DNA of 17,544 nucleotides, from assembly GCA_964560325.1 (NCBI GenBank), contig CAZLLV010000249.1, forward strand, positions 1-17,544. The letters are read 5' to 3'. The notes beneath the pieces are model-generated. The model saw only the letters and a list, made by a program, of their open reading frames with translations. It had not been told where the DNA came from and did no database searches. Below are positions 8,424 to 16,494 of this stretch, one piece after another. Made by a program: the position numbers and the translations under genes. The DNA is from CAZLLV01 sp964560325. Its GTDB lineage: Bacteria; Acidobacteriota; Thermoanaerobaculia; Multivoradales; DATKCC01. The number at the start of each line of letters is the position of its first letter. Position 1 is the first letter of the stretch.

Positions 8424-8477
8424 ACGCTAAGCCGGGGCGGCGACACCGGAAAGACACCTGTGTGACGAAGCCGCGAC
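8424..8477 (-). promoter_or_regulatory. Pho-box-like array and -10 for the porin gene
   Basis: On the minus strand GTC occurs at four exactly 11-bp-spaced positions (GTCGC at 8477-8473, GTCAC at 8466-8462, GTCTT at 8455-8451, GTCGC at 8444-8440). PhoB-type regulators bind 7-bp direct repeats on this 11-bp period. Ten nucleotides after the last repeat comes TAGCGT (8429-8424), a TANNNT -10. This spacing matches my recollection of E. coli phoA, where GTCAC is followed by 10 nt and TATAGT. A start near 8417 leaves a leader of about 140 nt before the porin ATG. The intergenic stretch 8278-8629 (352 bp) otherwise holds only the features listed here. Confidence 0.55.
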
Positions 8478-8480
8478 GAC

Positions 8481-8518
8481 GTGACGCGCGTGTCGCAGGC
8501 GGGTCGCATCCGGGTCGC
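8481..8518 (+). promoter_or_regulatory. Plus-strand 11-bp direct-repeat array A (Pho-box-like)
   Basis: GTGAC (8481), GTCGC (8492), GTCGC (8503) and GTCGC (8514) follow each other at exactly 11 bp, and two repeats extend to GTCGCA. The period is that of PhoB-family tandem sites. The array points towards the PHP-GT4 gene and directly abuts the oppositely oriented porin array. The first element is a poorer match. Confidence 0.45.
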
Positions 8519-8551
8519 GCGGCGGCGGAAAAACTCGCACGGACAAAGGGA

Positions 8552-8606
8552 TTCACCGTCTCGTCGCCGCGCCGTCACACGGCAGGCGCTCGAGCGTGCC
8601 TACGCT
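8552..8606 (+). promoter_or_regulatory. Plus-strand array B (Pho-box-like) and -10 for the PHP-GT4 gene
   Basis: TTCAC (8552), GTCGC (8563) and GTCAC (8574) are spaced exactly 11 bp, and a degenerate fourth element GGCGC (8585) keeps the period. TACGCT (8601-8606) follows 11 nt later as a TANNNT -10. The expected start near 8613 leaves a short leader carrying AAAGGAG before the ATG at 8630. Confidence 0.45.
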
Positions 8607-8608
8607 CG
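8591..8608 (+). repeat. Perfect inverted repeat overlapping the putative -10 of the PHP-GT4 gene
   Basis: CGAGCG-TGCCTA-CGCTCG is a perfect 6-bp inverted repeat with a 6-nt loop. It ends 6 nt before the AAAGGAG ribosome site and includes the TACGCT hexamer. It could be an operator, or a hairpin if transcription starts further upstream. It does not resemble a terminator. Confidence 0.45.
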
Positions 8609-8629
8609 GCGGCAAAGGAGAGAGTCGAA

Positions 8630-11056
8630 ATGACCTGCCGAGCCGACCTCCACGTCCACTCCAAGCACTCGAACCGCCCCGAGGAGTGGTTCCTCCGCCG
8701 CATCGCCGCGCCGGAGAGCTTCACCGAACCGCTCGACGTCTACCGGACCTGCCGCGAGCGCGGCATGGACTTCGTCACGCTCTCCGACCACGACACGATC
8801 GACGGCGCGCTCGAGATCGCCCACCTGCCCGTCACCTTCCTCTCCGAGGAGGTGACGGTCTCGTTCCCCGAGGACGGCTGCAAGATCCACTGCCTGGTCT
8901 GGGGGATCGACGAGGAGCAGCACCGGGAGATCCAGCGCCTGCGGGAGGACGTCTACCAGCTCCGGGACTACCTGGTCGACGAGGGGATCGTCCACGCCAT
9001 CGCCCATCCGCTCTACCGGGTGAACGACCGCCTGACGCTCGAGCACGTCGAGAAGCTCCTCGTCCTCTTCGAGCGCTTCGAGACCAGGAACGGCATGCAC
9101 GACCGCCACCTCAACGAGCTCGCGGAGGCGGTGCTCGGCGCTCTGACGGAGGAGATCGTCCTCGACCTCGCCGAGCGCCACGGCCTCGAGCCGCGCGGCG
9201 AGCGCCCGTGGGAGAAGTCCGCGACCGGCGGCAGCGACGACCACGGCGGCCTCTACGTGGCGACCACCTGGACCGAGACCCCGGCGGCGTCGACGGTCGA
9301 CGAGTACCTGGCGCTCCTCGCCGCCGGCGCCTGCGCCCCGGGCGGCGAGCCGGGCTCGGCGCTCCGCCTGGCCCAGAGTCTCTTCACCATCTCCTACCGC
9401 TACTTCCAGGAGCGCTTCGGCAGCGGCCTGCTCGCCCGGAACGACCCGTTCGCCAAGCTGCTCAGGAGCCTCGCCCGGCCGCAGCCCGCGCCGGAGCGGA
9501 AGTGGTGGCACCTCGGGCGGGGCCGCACCCGCACCGAGGCCGCCCCGACGATCGACCAGGTCACCCTCGAGCGGGCGAACCGAGCCTGCGCGGAGGTGGT
9601 CGAGCGCTTCGCCCGCCGGGCGGCGCTCGAGCTCCGCTTCGGGAGGATCGGGGAGGCCGTGGGCGCCGTCTCCCACCTCGCGCCGCTGGCGATCGCGGCG
9701 GCCCCCTACGCCGTCGCCTTCCGGACGCAGTACAAGGACGAGGCCCTGCTCGCCGCCGTGCGCCGGACGCTCGGGCCGGTCCCGGACGTCCGATCGGAGG
9801 CGGGTGGCGGCCGGTCCGACGCGCCCAAGAAGGCGTGGATCACCGACACGCTCGCCGAGGTCAACGGCGTCACCCGCACGATCCGCCAGGTGACCGCCGC
9901 CGCCGAGCGGCGCGGCCTGGAGCTGCCGGTCCTGACCTGCGGCCCGGACTCCGAGCCGATCGCCGAGCCGCCGGCGCGCCTCCACCGCTTCGCGCCGCTC
10001 TCCTCGTTCCCGCTCCCCGGCTACGAAAGCCTGACGCTCTCCGTGCCGCCCTGGCTCGAGATCGTCGACCACTGCGAGCGGGCCGGCTACGGCGAGCTGA
10101 TCGTCAGCACGCCGGGTCCGATGGGCCTCGCCGGGCTCGCCGCCGGGCGGCTGCTCGGCCTGCCGGTCACCGGCGTTTACCACACCGACTTCCCGCTCTA
10201 CCTCCGGCACCTGACCGGCGATCCGCTCCTCGAAGAGGGCGCCTGGGCCTACATGCGCTGGTTCTTCGGCGGCATGGACCGGCTCTACGTGCCGAGCGCC
10301 GTCTACGCCGACACGCTGGCGGCGCGCGGCTTCGACCGCGGCAAGCTGCGGGCGATGCCTCGGGGCGTCGACCTCGGCCTGTTCGGCCCGGAGAGGCGCC
10401 AGGAGGGCTTCTGGCGCCGCTTCGGCCTCGGGGACGACCCGACCCTCCTCTACGTCGGCCGCATCTCGAAGGAGAAGAACCTGGAGCTCCTGCTCGACGC
10501 CTTCGCCCGGCTCCGGCAAGGGGGCCGGCGCGTCCAGCTCGCGCTGGTCGGCGACGGCCCCCACACCGACGAGCTGGCGCGGCGTGCGAGCCGCTCCGGC
10601 GTCGCCTTCACCGGCTTCCTGCACGGCGAGGAGCTCGCCGCCGCTTACGCCAGCGCCGATCTCTTCGTCTTCCCCAGCACCACCGACACGTTCGGCAACG
10701 CGGTGCTGGAGGCGATGGCGTCGGGGCTGCCGACGGTGGTCACCGACCGCGGCGGACCGCAGGAGATCGTCGGGCGCCGGGGAGCGGGGCGGGTGGTGTC
10801 GGCCGACGGCTCGGCGGACGAGGTCGCCGGGCGCCTCGCGGCGGCCGCGGCGCAGGTTCTCGACGCGCCGGCGCTCCGCGCCCGGCTCGCCGCCCTGGCG
10901 CTCGAGACCGCCCGGGCGAGCTCCTGGAACGACCTGATCGATTCGTTCTGGACCGGTCCCCGGCCGGAGGCGGAAACGGGCCGCTCCCGACCCTCGCGGC
11001 CGGGCTCCCGGATGGCCGCCGAAACGCTCGATCGAGCGGTCGGTGAAGCGGCGTGA
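8630..11056 (+). CDS. PHP phosphoesterase-GT4 glycosyltransferase fusion
   Basis: 808 aa with two enzyme domains. Residues 1-~215 are a PHP metallophosphoesterase with all metal-ligand motifs visible: DLHVHSKHSN (His8, His10), SDHDTIDG (Asp53, His54, Asp55), HAIAHP (His122, His126) and GSDDHGG (Asp203, His205). Residues ~240-400 are an Arg-rich connector with a hydrophobic stretch (~344-364), possibly membrane-contacting. Residues ~400-770 are a GT-B, family 4 glycosyltransferase: ITDTLAEVNGVTRT (404-417), YHTDFPLYLRH (517-527), YVGRISKEKN (608-617) and PSTTDTFGNAVLEAMASG (682-699), in which the E-x7-E pair appears as Asp686-x7-Glu694. The GT half recalls SQD2/SqdX- and MgtA-like lipid glycosyltransferases. 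The ATG (8630-8632) has GGAG 9 nt upstream and directly begins the PHP domain. It lies divergently from the phosphate porin and upstream of phoBR, with Pho-box-like repeats before it. Donor, acceptor and PHP substrate are unknown. The Arg/Pro-rich tail after ~775 looks unstructured. Confidence 0.85.
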   Translation: MTCRADLHVHSKHSNRPEEWFLRRIAAPESFTEPLDVYRTCRERGMDFVTLSDHDTIDGALEIAHLPVTFLSEEVTVSFPEDGCKIHCLVWGIDEEQHREIQRLREDVYQLRDYLVDEGIVHAIAHPLYRVNDRLTLEHVEKLLVLFERFETRNGMHDRHLNELAEAVLGALTEEIVLDLAERHGLEPRGERPWEKSATGGSDDHGGLYVATTWTETPAASTVDEYLALLAAGACAPGGEPGSALRLAQSLFTISYRYFQERFGSGLLARNDPFAKLLRSLARPQPAPERKWWHLGRGRTRTEAAPTIDQVTLERANRACAEVVERFARRAALELRFGRIGEAVGAVSHLAPLAIAAAPYAVAFRTQYKDEALLAAVRRTLGPVPDVRSEAGGGRSDAPKKAWITDTLAEVNGVTRTIRQVTAAAERRGLELPVLTCGPDSEPIAEPPARLHRFAPLSSFPLPGYESLTLSVPPWLEIVDHCERAGYGELIVSTPGPMGLAGLAAGRLLGLPVTGVYHTDFPLYLRHLTGDPLLEEGAWAYMRWFFGGMDRLYVPSAVYADTLAARGFDRGKLRAMPRGVDLGLFGPERRQEGFWRRFGLGDDPTLLYVGRISKEKNLELLLDAFARLRQGGRRVQLALVGDGPHTDELARRASRSGVAFTGFLHGEELAAAYASADLFVFPSTTDTFGNAVLEAMASGLPTVVTDRGGPQEIVGRRGAGRVVSADGSADEVAGRLAAAAAQVLDAPALRARLAALALETARASSWNDLIDSFWTGPRPEAETGRSRPSRPGSRMAAETLDRAVGEAA

Positions 11057-11108
11057 ACAGCGTGTAACAAGCACCGGAAACCGTTGAAACTCTTGGCTCT
11101 TGCCCCTC

Positions 11109-11146
11109 GTCACGACGAATTTTCAGCCCTGTCACGGCGCCGTCAC
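11109..11146 (+). promoter_or_regulatory. Pho-box-like array upstream of phoB
   Basis: GTCAC occurs at 11109, 11131 and 11142, i.e. 22 and 11 bp apart; the intermediate position 11120 is degenerate. The last pair, CTGTCAC-n4-CCGTCAC (11129-11146), closely matches the enterobacterial Pho-box half-site pattern CTGTCAT-n4-CTGTCAY. It points towards phoB and suggests autoregulation. No convincing -10 is found at the expected distance. Region 11057-11369 (313 bp) otherwise contains the elements listed next and no other gene I can support. Confidence 0.5.
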
Positions 11147-11164
11147 GCCCCATTGTGTGGAAAA

Positions 11165-11180
11165 CCCTGATTCTTCAGGG
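11165..11180. repeat. Small perfect hairpin CCCTGA-TTCT-TCAGGG
   Basis: A 6-bp stem with a 4-nt loop, preceded on the plus strand by AAAA. Read on the minus strand it is a stem followed by TTTT, but no minus-strand gene ends nearby. On the plus strand no T-run follows, so it is not a good terminator for the PHP-GT4 gene. It could sit in the leader of a phoB transcript started at the Pho box. Confidence 0.35.
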
Positions 11181-11302
11181 GTCTACGGCTCCTCCACTCG
11201 AAGGAAGGATCTTCAAATGACTCAAAACAAAAGACTTGTCGAGCTGCACAAGGGATTGGTCAAACCGCTCGAACGCCCCGTTTCATCGGGCTTCGCGGGC
11301 CG

Positions 11303-11344
11303 TTTCCACCCGCTTTCCACAGAGTTTTCCACAGAAACTGTGGA
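11303..11344 (+). repeat. TTTCCAC direct repeats and TCCACAG-AAA-CTGTGGA palindrome before phoB
   Basis: TTTCCAC recurs at 11303, 11314 and 11326 (spacings 11 and 12). The last copy is part of TTTTCCACA (11325-11333), which matches the DnaA-box pattern TTWTNCACA, and runs into a perfect 7-bp palindrome with a 3-nt centre (11328-11344). One more inverted copy, TGTGGAAAA, lies at 11156-11164. The palindrome covers the -35 position of the putative phoB core promoter (-10 at 11356). Either a regulator operator or DnaA sites would fit. Confidence 0.5.
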
Positions 11345-11355
11345 CGGCCGCGTGT

Positions 11356-11361
11356 TACGCT
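11356..11361 (+). promoter_or_regulatory. -10-like TACGCT directly before the phoB core start
   Basis: TACGCT (TANNNT) ends 8 nt before ATG 11370, which has no Shine-Dalgarno sequence. That is the geometry of a leaderless transcript and the same spacing as at the pilus ATPase start (13981). No -35 hexamer is seen; the 11328-11344 palindrome occupies that position. Confidence 0.4.
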
Positions 11362-11369
11362 GCCGCCCC

Positions 11370-12053
11370 ATGACGACCGGCAGAATCCTCCTCGTCGAAG
11401 ACGAGCCGGATATCGCCGAAGTCCTCCGCTACAACCTGGAGAAAGAGGGTTTCGAGGTCGATGTCGAGACCCGCGGGGACTCGGCGCTCGAGCGCATCCA
11501 GAGCGATCCGCCCGACCTCCTCGTCCTCGACCTCATGCTGCCCGGCGTCGACGGGCTCGAGATCGCCCGCACGCTGCAACGCGACCGCCGCACGAGCGAC
11601 CTTCCGGTGGTGATGCTGACGGCGCGCGGCGAGGAGGTCGACCGGATCGTCGGCCTCGAGCTCGGCGCGGACGACTACATCAGCAAGCCGTTCAGCCCGC
11701 GCGAGGTGGTGCTCCGGATCAAGGCGATCCTGAAGCGCACGCACCACGCGCCGGAGAGCGGTGCCGTGCTCCAGATCGGCGACCTGCGGATCGACGGCGA
11801 AGCCCACCGCCTGGAGGTGCGCGGGAAGGAGGTCGTCCTCACCGCCACCGAGTTCCGGCTCCTGAGGCTCCTGATGGAGCGCGCCGGCCGGGTGCAGACC
11901 CGCGGGCAGCTCCTCTCCGACGTCTGGGGGTACGCCGAGGACATCGACAGCCGCACGGTCGATACCCACGTGCGCCGCCTGCGCAAGAAGCTCGGTCGGG
12001 AGTCGGAGCGGATCGAGACGGTGATCGGCGTCGGATACCGACTGCGGAGCTGA
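11370..12053 (+). CDS. phoB: OmpR/PhoB-family response regulator
   Basis: 227 aa from ATG 11370. The receiver domain (4-~120) has the acidic pocket Glu10-Asp11-Glu12, phospho-acceptor Asp54 (DLLVLDLMLPG), Thr84 (MLTARG) and Lys106 (DYISKPF). A winged-helix DNA-binding domain follows: LTATEFRLLRLLMERAGRVQTRGQLLSDVWG, then the recognition helix RTVDTHVRRLRKKLG and GVGYRLRS. It abuts a PhoR-like kinase, and the surroundings (porin, Pho-box-like repeats) support phosphate control. Start choice is uncertain: ATG 11370 gives the normal family N-terminus but has no ribosome site, while in-frame ATG 11217 is preceded by GAAGGAAGG (8 nt spacing) and would add 51 residues. The extension has lower GC3 than the genes around it and covers the TTTCCAC repeats, so I treat it as probably untranslated or an alternative form. 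The symbol rests on family plus context. Confidence 0.88.
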   Translation: MTTGRILLVEDEPDIAEVLRYNLEKEGFEVDVETRGDSALERIQSDPPDLLVLDLMLPGVDGLEIARTLQRDRRTSDLPVVMLTARGEEVDRIVGLELGADDYISKPFSPREVVLRIKAILKRTHHAPESGAVLQIGDLRIDGEAHRLEVRGKEVVLTATEFRLLRLLMERAGRVQTRGQLLSDVWGYAEDIDSRTVDTHVRRLRKKLGRESERIETVIGVGYRLRS

Positions 12054-13922
<1,869 letters not shown>

Positions 13923-13927
13923 AGAGC

Positions 13928-13972
13928 ATCGGACGGACTCCGATTGACGCGCTCCCGGCGGTCGTCTAGCCT
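13928..13972 (+). promoter_or_regulatory. Promoter (TTGACG-17-TAGCCT) for the pilus ATPase genes, with inverted repeat
   Basis: TTGACG (13944-13949) and TAGCCT (13967-13972) are separated by exactly 17 bp. The start codon GTG 13981 comes 8 nt after the -10, so the message probably begins at or next to the start codon (leaderless). No Shine-Dalgarno sequence is present. A perfect inverted repeat, ATCGGA-CGGAC-TCCGAT (13928-13944), abuts the -35 box and lies just after the phoR stop. It could be an operator or a weak terminator, but no T-run follows. Confidence 0.65.
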
Positions 13973-13980
13973 CCCGGACC

Positions 13981-15360
13981 GTGCCCCTCGCCCGCGAAGA
14001 CAACCTGTTCGGCCGCCTCGCGCTCCACTACGGGGTCCTGACCCGCGACCAGCTCACCGAGGCGCTGCGCCAGCAGAGCCGTGAAGGCGGCGCCCGCAAG
14101 ATCGGCGAGATCCTGATCGAGCGCGGCTGGCTCACGAGCGAGACGTTCCAGCAGCTCCTGGTGGTCCAGAAGCGCTACCAGGAGCAGAAGGCGGCCGAGA
14201 AGGCGAACGCCGAGACCGCGGCCCCGCCGGCGGCGGAGGCGCCGGCGCCGGCTCCCGCTGCGGAAGCGGCGCGGGTGCAGACGCTCGGGCGGCCCGAGAG
14301 CCTGGCCCGGTGGCTCGCGATGGCGGCGGAGCGGGGCGCGAGCGACCTCCACGTCCACGCCGGCCAGCCGGTGCGCTGGCGCGTCCACGGCGAGCTCCAG
14401 GCCGCCTCCGACGAAGCGGTCGACAAAGCCGGCGCCGAGGCGCTCGCCATCGAGCTCCTCTCGCCCGAGGAGCGCCGCATGCTCGCCGACAGCGGACAGG
14501 TCGAGGTGGCGACCGACGTCCCCGGCGTCGGACGGGTGCGCGGCAGCGCCTACCGGCAGCAGCACGGCGTCGACGCCGTCTTCCGGCTGATCCCCCCGCG
14601 GCCGCCTCTGCTCGAGGATCTCGGCCTGCCACTCGACCTCGCCCGGCTCGCCAACTTCCACCAGGGGCTGGTGCTGGTCACCGGCCCGGCCGGCTGCGGC
14701 AAGTCGTCGACCCTGGCGGCGCTCGTCCACATCGTCAACCGGGAGCGGCGCGAGCACGTGATCACGATCGAGGACCCGATCGAGTACGTGCACCGCTCGG
14801 AGCGCTCGATCGTCAACCAGCGCCAGGTCGGACCGCACACCGAGTCGTTCTCGCGCGCGCTCCGGGCGGCGCTGCGCGAGGACCCGGACGTGATCGTGGT
14901 CGGCGAGCTGCGCGATCTGGAGACGATCTCGCTGGCGCTGACCGCGGCCGAGACCGGCCACCTGGTCCTCGGCACCCTGCACACGTCGAGCGCGCTCGCC
15001 ACCATCAACCGACTGATCGGCGCCTTCCCGCCGACCCAGCAGCCGCAGATCCGGGTGATGGTCTCCGAGTCGCTGCGGGCGATCGTCTGCCAGCGGCTGG
15101 TGCGCCGGGCCGACGGGGCCGGGCGGGTGCCGGCGCTCGAGGTGCTGCTCGCCAACCGCGCGGTGAGCAACCTGATCCGGGAGAACAAGGTGTTCCAGAT
15201 CCGCTCCGTCCTCCAGACCGGCAGCTCGCGCGGCATGCGGACCCTGGAAGCCTCGCTCGACGCGCTGGTGAAGGACGGCACGGTGAGCGCCGAGGAGGCG
15301 CGGCGCCACGCCGACACGGAGCCCGGTGCCCCGCCCGCCGGAGGAGGCGCCGCCCCGTGA
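13981..15360 (+). CDS. PilT/PilU-type pilus ATPase with N-terminal GspE/MshE-N-like domain
   Basis: 459 aa hexameric secretion/retraction ATPase. Residues ~1-68 (NLFGRLALHYGVLTRDQLTEALRQQ, KIGEILIERGWLT) resemble the helical N-terminal module of GspE/PilB-type ATPases, joined by an Ala/Pro/Glu linker (~70-98) to a full PilT-like core. Core motifs are SDLHVHAG (121-128), Walker A GPAGCGKSST (235-244), Asp box ITIEDPIEYVH, Walker B VVGELRD (306-312), His box GTLHT (331-335, His334) and SNLIRE (396-401), the equivalent of the PilT AIRNLIRE motif. The core is PilT/PilU-like rather than PilB-like. No tetracysteine zinc motif, typical of PilB extension ATPases, is present. Start GTG 13981 sits 8 nt after a -10. 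Its stop overlaps the start of the second ATPase by 4 bp (GTGA). A retraction accessory (PilU-like) role is plausible; no other pil genes are in the window. Confidence 0.87.
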   Translation: MPLAREDNLFGRLALHYGVLTRDQLTEALRQQSREGGARKIGEILIERGWLTSETFQQLLVVQKRYQEQKAAEKANAETAAPPAAEAPAPAPAAEAARVQTLGRPESLARWLAMAAERGASDLHVHAGQPVRWRVHGELQAASDEAVDKAGAEALAIELLSPEERRMLADSGQVEVATDVPGVGRVRGSAYRQQHGVDAVFRLIPPRPPLLEDLGLPLDLARLANFHQGLVLVTGPAGCGKSSTLAALVHIVNRERREHVITIEDPIEYVHRSERSIVNQRQVGPHTESFSRALRAALREDPDVIVVGELRDLETISLALTAAETGHLVLGTLHTSSALATINRLIGAFPPTQQPQIRVMVSESLRAIVCQRLVRRADGAGRVPALEVLLANRAVSNLIRENKVFQIRSVLQTGSSRGMRTLEASLDALVKDGTVSAEEARRHADTEPGAPPAGGGAAP

Positions 15361-16487
15361 CCGCCCTCCAGCCCGCCCCCAGGCTCGACGAGCTCTTCCG
15401 CTACTGCCAGGACCGCGGCGGCTCCGACCTCCACCTGGTCACCGGCCTCGAGCCGCGCATCCGCCGGCACGGCCAGCTCGAGGCGGTCGAGGGGTGGGAC
15501 CGCCTGGAGGCCGAGGCCCTGCGCGCGCTGCTGCGCGAGATCGTCGACGACGCGCAGTGGCGGGAGTTCGACCGCACCGGCGACCTCGACCTCGCCTACG
15601 GTCTCGAAGGGGTCGCCCGCTTCCGCTGCAACTTCCTCGAGCAGCACAACGGCCCGAGCGCCGTCTTCCGGGCGATCCCGCAGGACGTGATTCCGCTCGC
15701 CGACCTGAAGATGCCGAAAGTGCTCGGCGAGCTCGCGTACCTCTCCCGCGGGCTGGTGCTGATCACCGGCCCGACCGGCTCGGGCAAGTCGACGACGCTC
15801 GCGGCGATCATCCACGAGATCAACCGCACCGACTCGCGCCACGTGGTGACGATCGAGGAGCCGGTCGAGTTCCTCCACCGGCCGGTGCGCTCGGTCTTCT
15901 CGCAGCGCGAGGTCGGCGTCGACACCGACAGCTTCTCCTCGGCGTTGCGGAGCGCCATGCGCCAGGACGCCGACGTGGTGCTGGTCGGCGAGATGCGCGA
16001 CCTCGAGACGATCTCGCTCGCCATCGCCGCCGCCGAGATGGGCACGCTGGTCTTCGGCACGCTCCACACGAACGGCGCCGCCAACACGATCGACCGGCTG
16101 ATCGACGCCTTCCCCACCGATCAGCAGGCGCAGACCCGGATCACGCTCGCCGAGTCGCTCGCCGCCGTCGTCTCGCAGATGCTGATGCCGACCGCCGACG
16201 GCAAGGGACGGGCGGCGGCGGTCGAGATCCTGCTCCGCACCTCCGGGCTGCCGAACGTGATCCGCGAGGGCAACACGCCGATGATCCGCAACATCATCCA
16301 GGGCGGGCGCGCCCGCGGTATGCAGCTCATGGACGACGCCCTGGAGGAGCTGGTGAAGAGCGAGAAGGTGGCGCCGCGCGACGCCTACCTGAAGGCGACG
16401 GACAAGGCGCGGTTCGAGCGCTACCTGGAGGACGCGACGGACGGGCCCGCGGGGGGCGACGGAGCGGGCGCGCCCGCCGTACGCTGA
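15357..16487 (+). CDS. pilT: Twitching motility ATPase PilT
   Basis: 376 aa, close to the usual 345-375. Powers type IV pilus retraction at the inner-membrane base. Visible: N-terminal SDLHLVTGLEPRIRRHG (23-39), Walker A GPTGSGKSTT (138-147), Asp box VTIEEPVEFLH with Glu167-Glu168, Walker B VLVGEMRD (208-215), His box GTLHTN (234-239) and NVIREGN (300-306), corresponding to the retraction-specific AIRNLIRE motif. Start GTG overlaps the upstream stop (GTGA), with GGAGGAGG 9 nt before it, so the two ATPases are co-transcribed and translationally coupled. The C-terminal ~20 residues are Gly/Asp/Ala-rich and likely disordered. No pilC, pilB or pilin gene is seen nearby. Confidence 0.9.
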   Translation: MTALQPAPRLDELFRYCQDRGGSDLHLVTGLEPRIRRHGQLEAVEGWDRLEAEALRALLREIVDDAQWREFDRTGDLDLAYGLEGVARFRCNFLEQHNGPSAVFRAIPQDVIPLADLKMPKVLGELAYLSRGLVLITGPTGSGKSTTLAAIIHEINRTDSRHVVTIEEPVEFLHRPVRSVFSQREVGVDTDSFSSALRSAMRQDADVVLVGEMRDLETISLAIAAAEMGTLVFGTLHTNGAANTIDRLIDAFPTDQQAQTRITLAESLAAVVSQMLMPTADGKGRAAAVEILLRTSGLPNVIREGNTPMIRNIIQGGRARGMQLMDDALEELVKSEKVAPRDAYLKATDKARFERYLEDATDGPAGGDGAGAPAVR

Positions 16488-16494
16488 GGCCGCC

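Noticed and set aside
8051..8629. N-terminal extension of the PHP-GT4 protein by 193 residues
   Set aside because: The extra frame overlaps the porin gene antisense and is Ser/Arg/Pro-rich; ATG 8630 has a good ribosome site and begins the PHP domain exactly.
8600..11113. An 837-codon minus-strand open frame covering the PHP-GT4 gene
   Set aside because: The plus strand has complete PHP and GT4 motifs with a ribosome site; the minus-strand product has no recognisable motif and antisense-type composition.
11156..11344. Chromosomal origin of replication based on DnaA-box-like sites
   Set aside because: Only one or two good boxes, no AT-rich unwinding region, and none of dnaA, dnaN, gyrB, rpmH or parAB nearby.
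16480..16485. TACGCT as a leaderless promoter for the ATL gene
   Set aside because: It overlaps the pilT stop, has no -35, is 9 nt from the GTG and a GAGG site lies at proper spacing, so ordinary translation from the pilT message is as likely.
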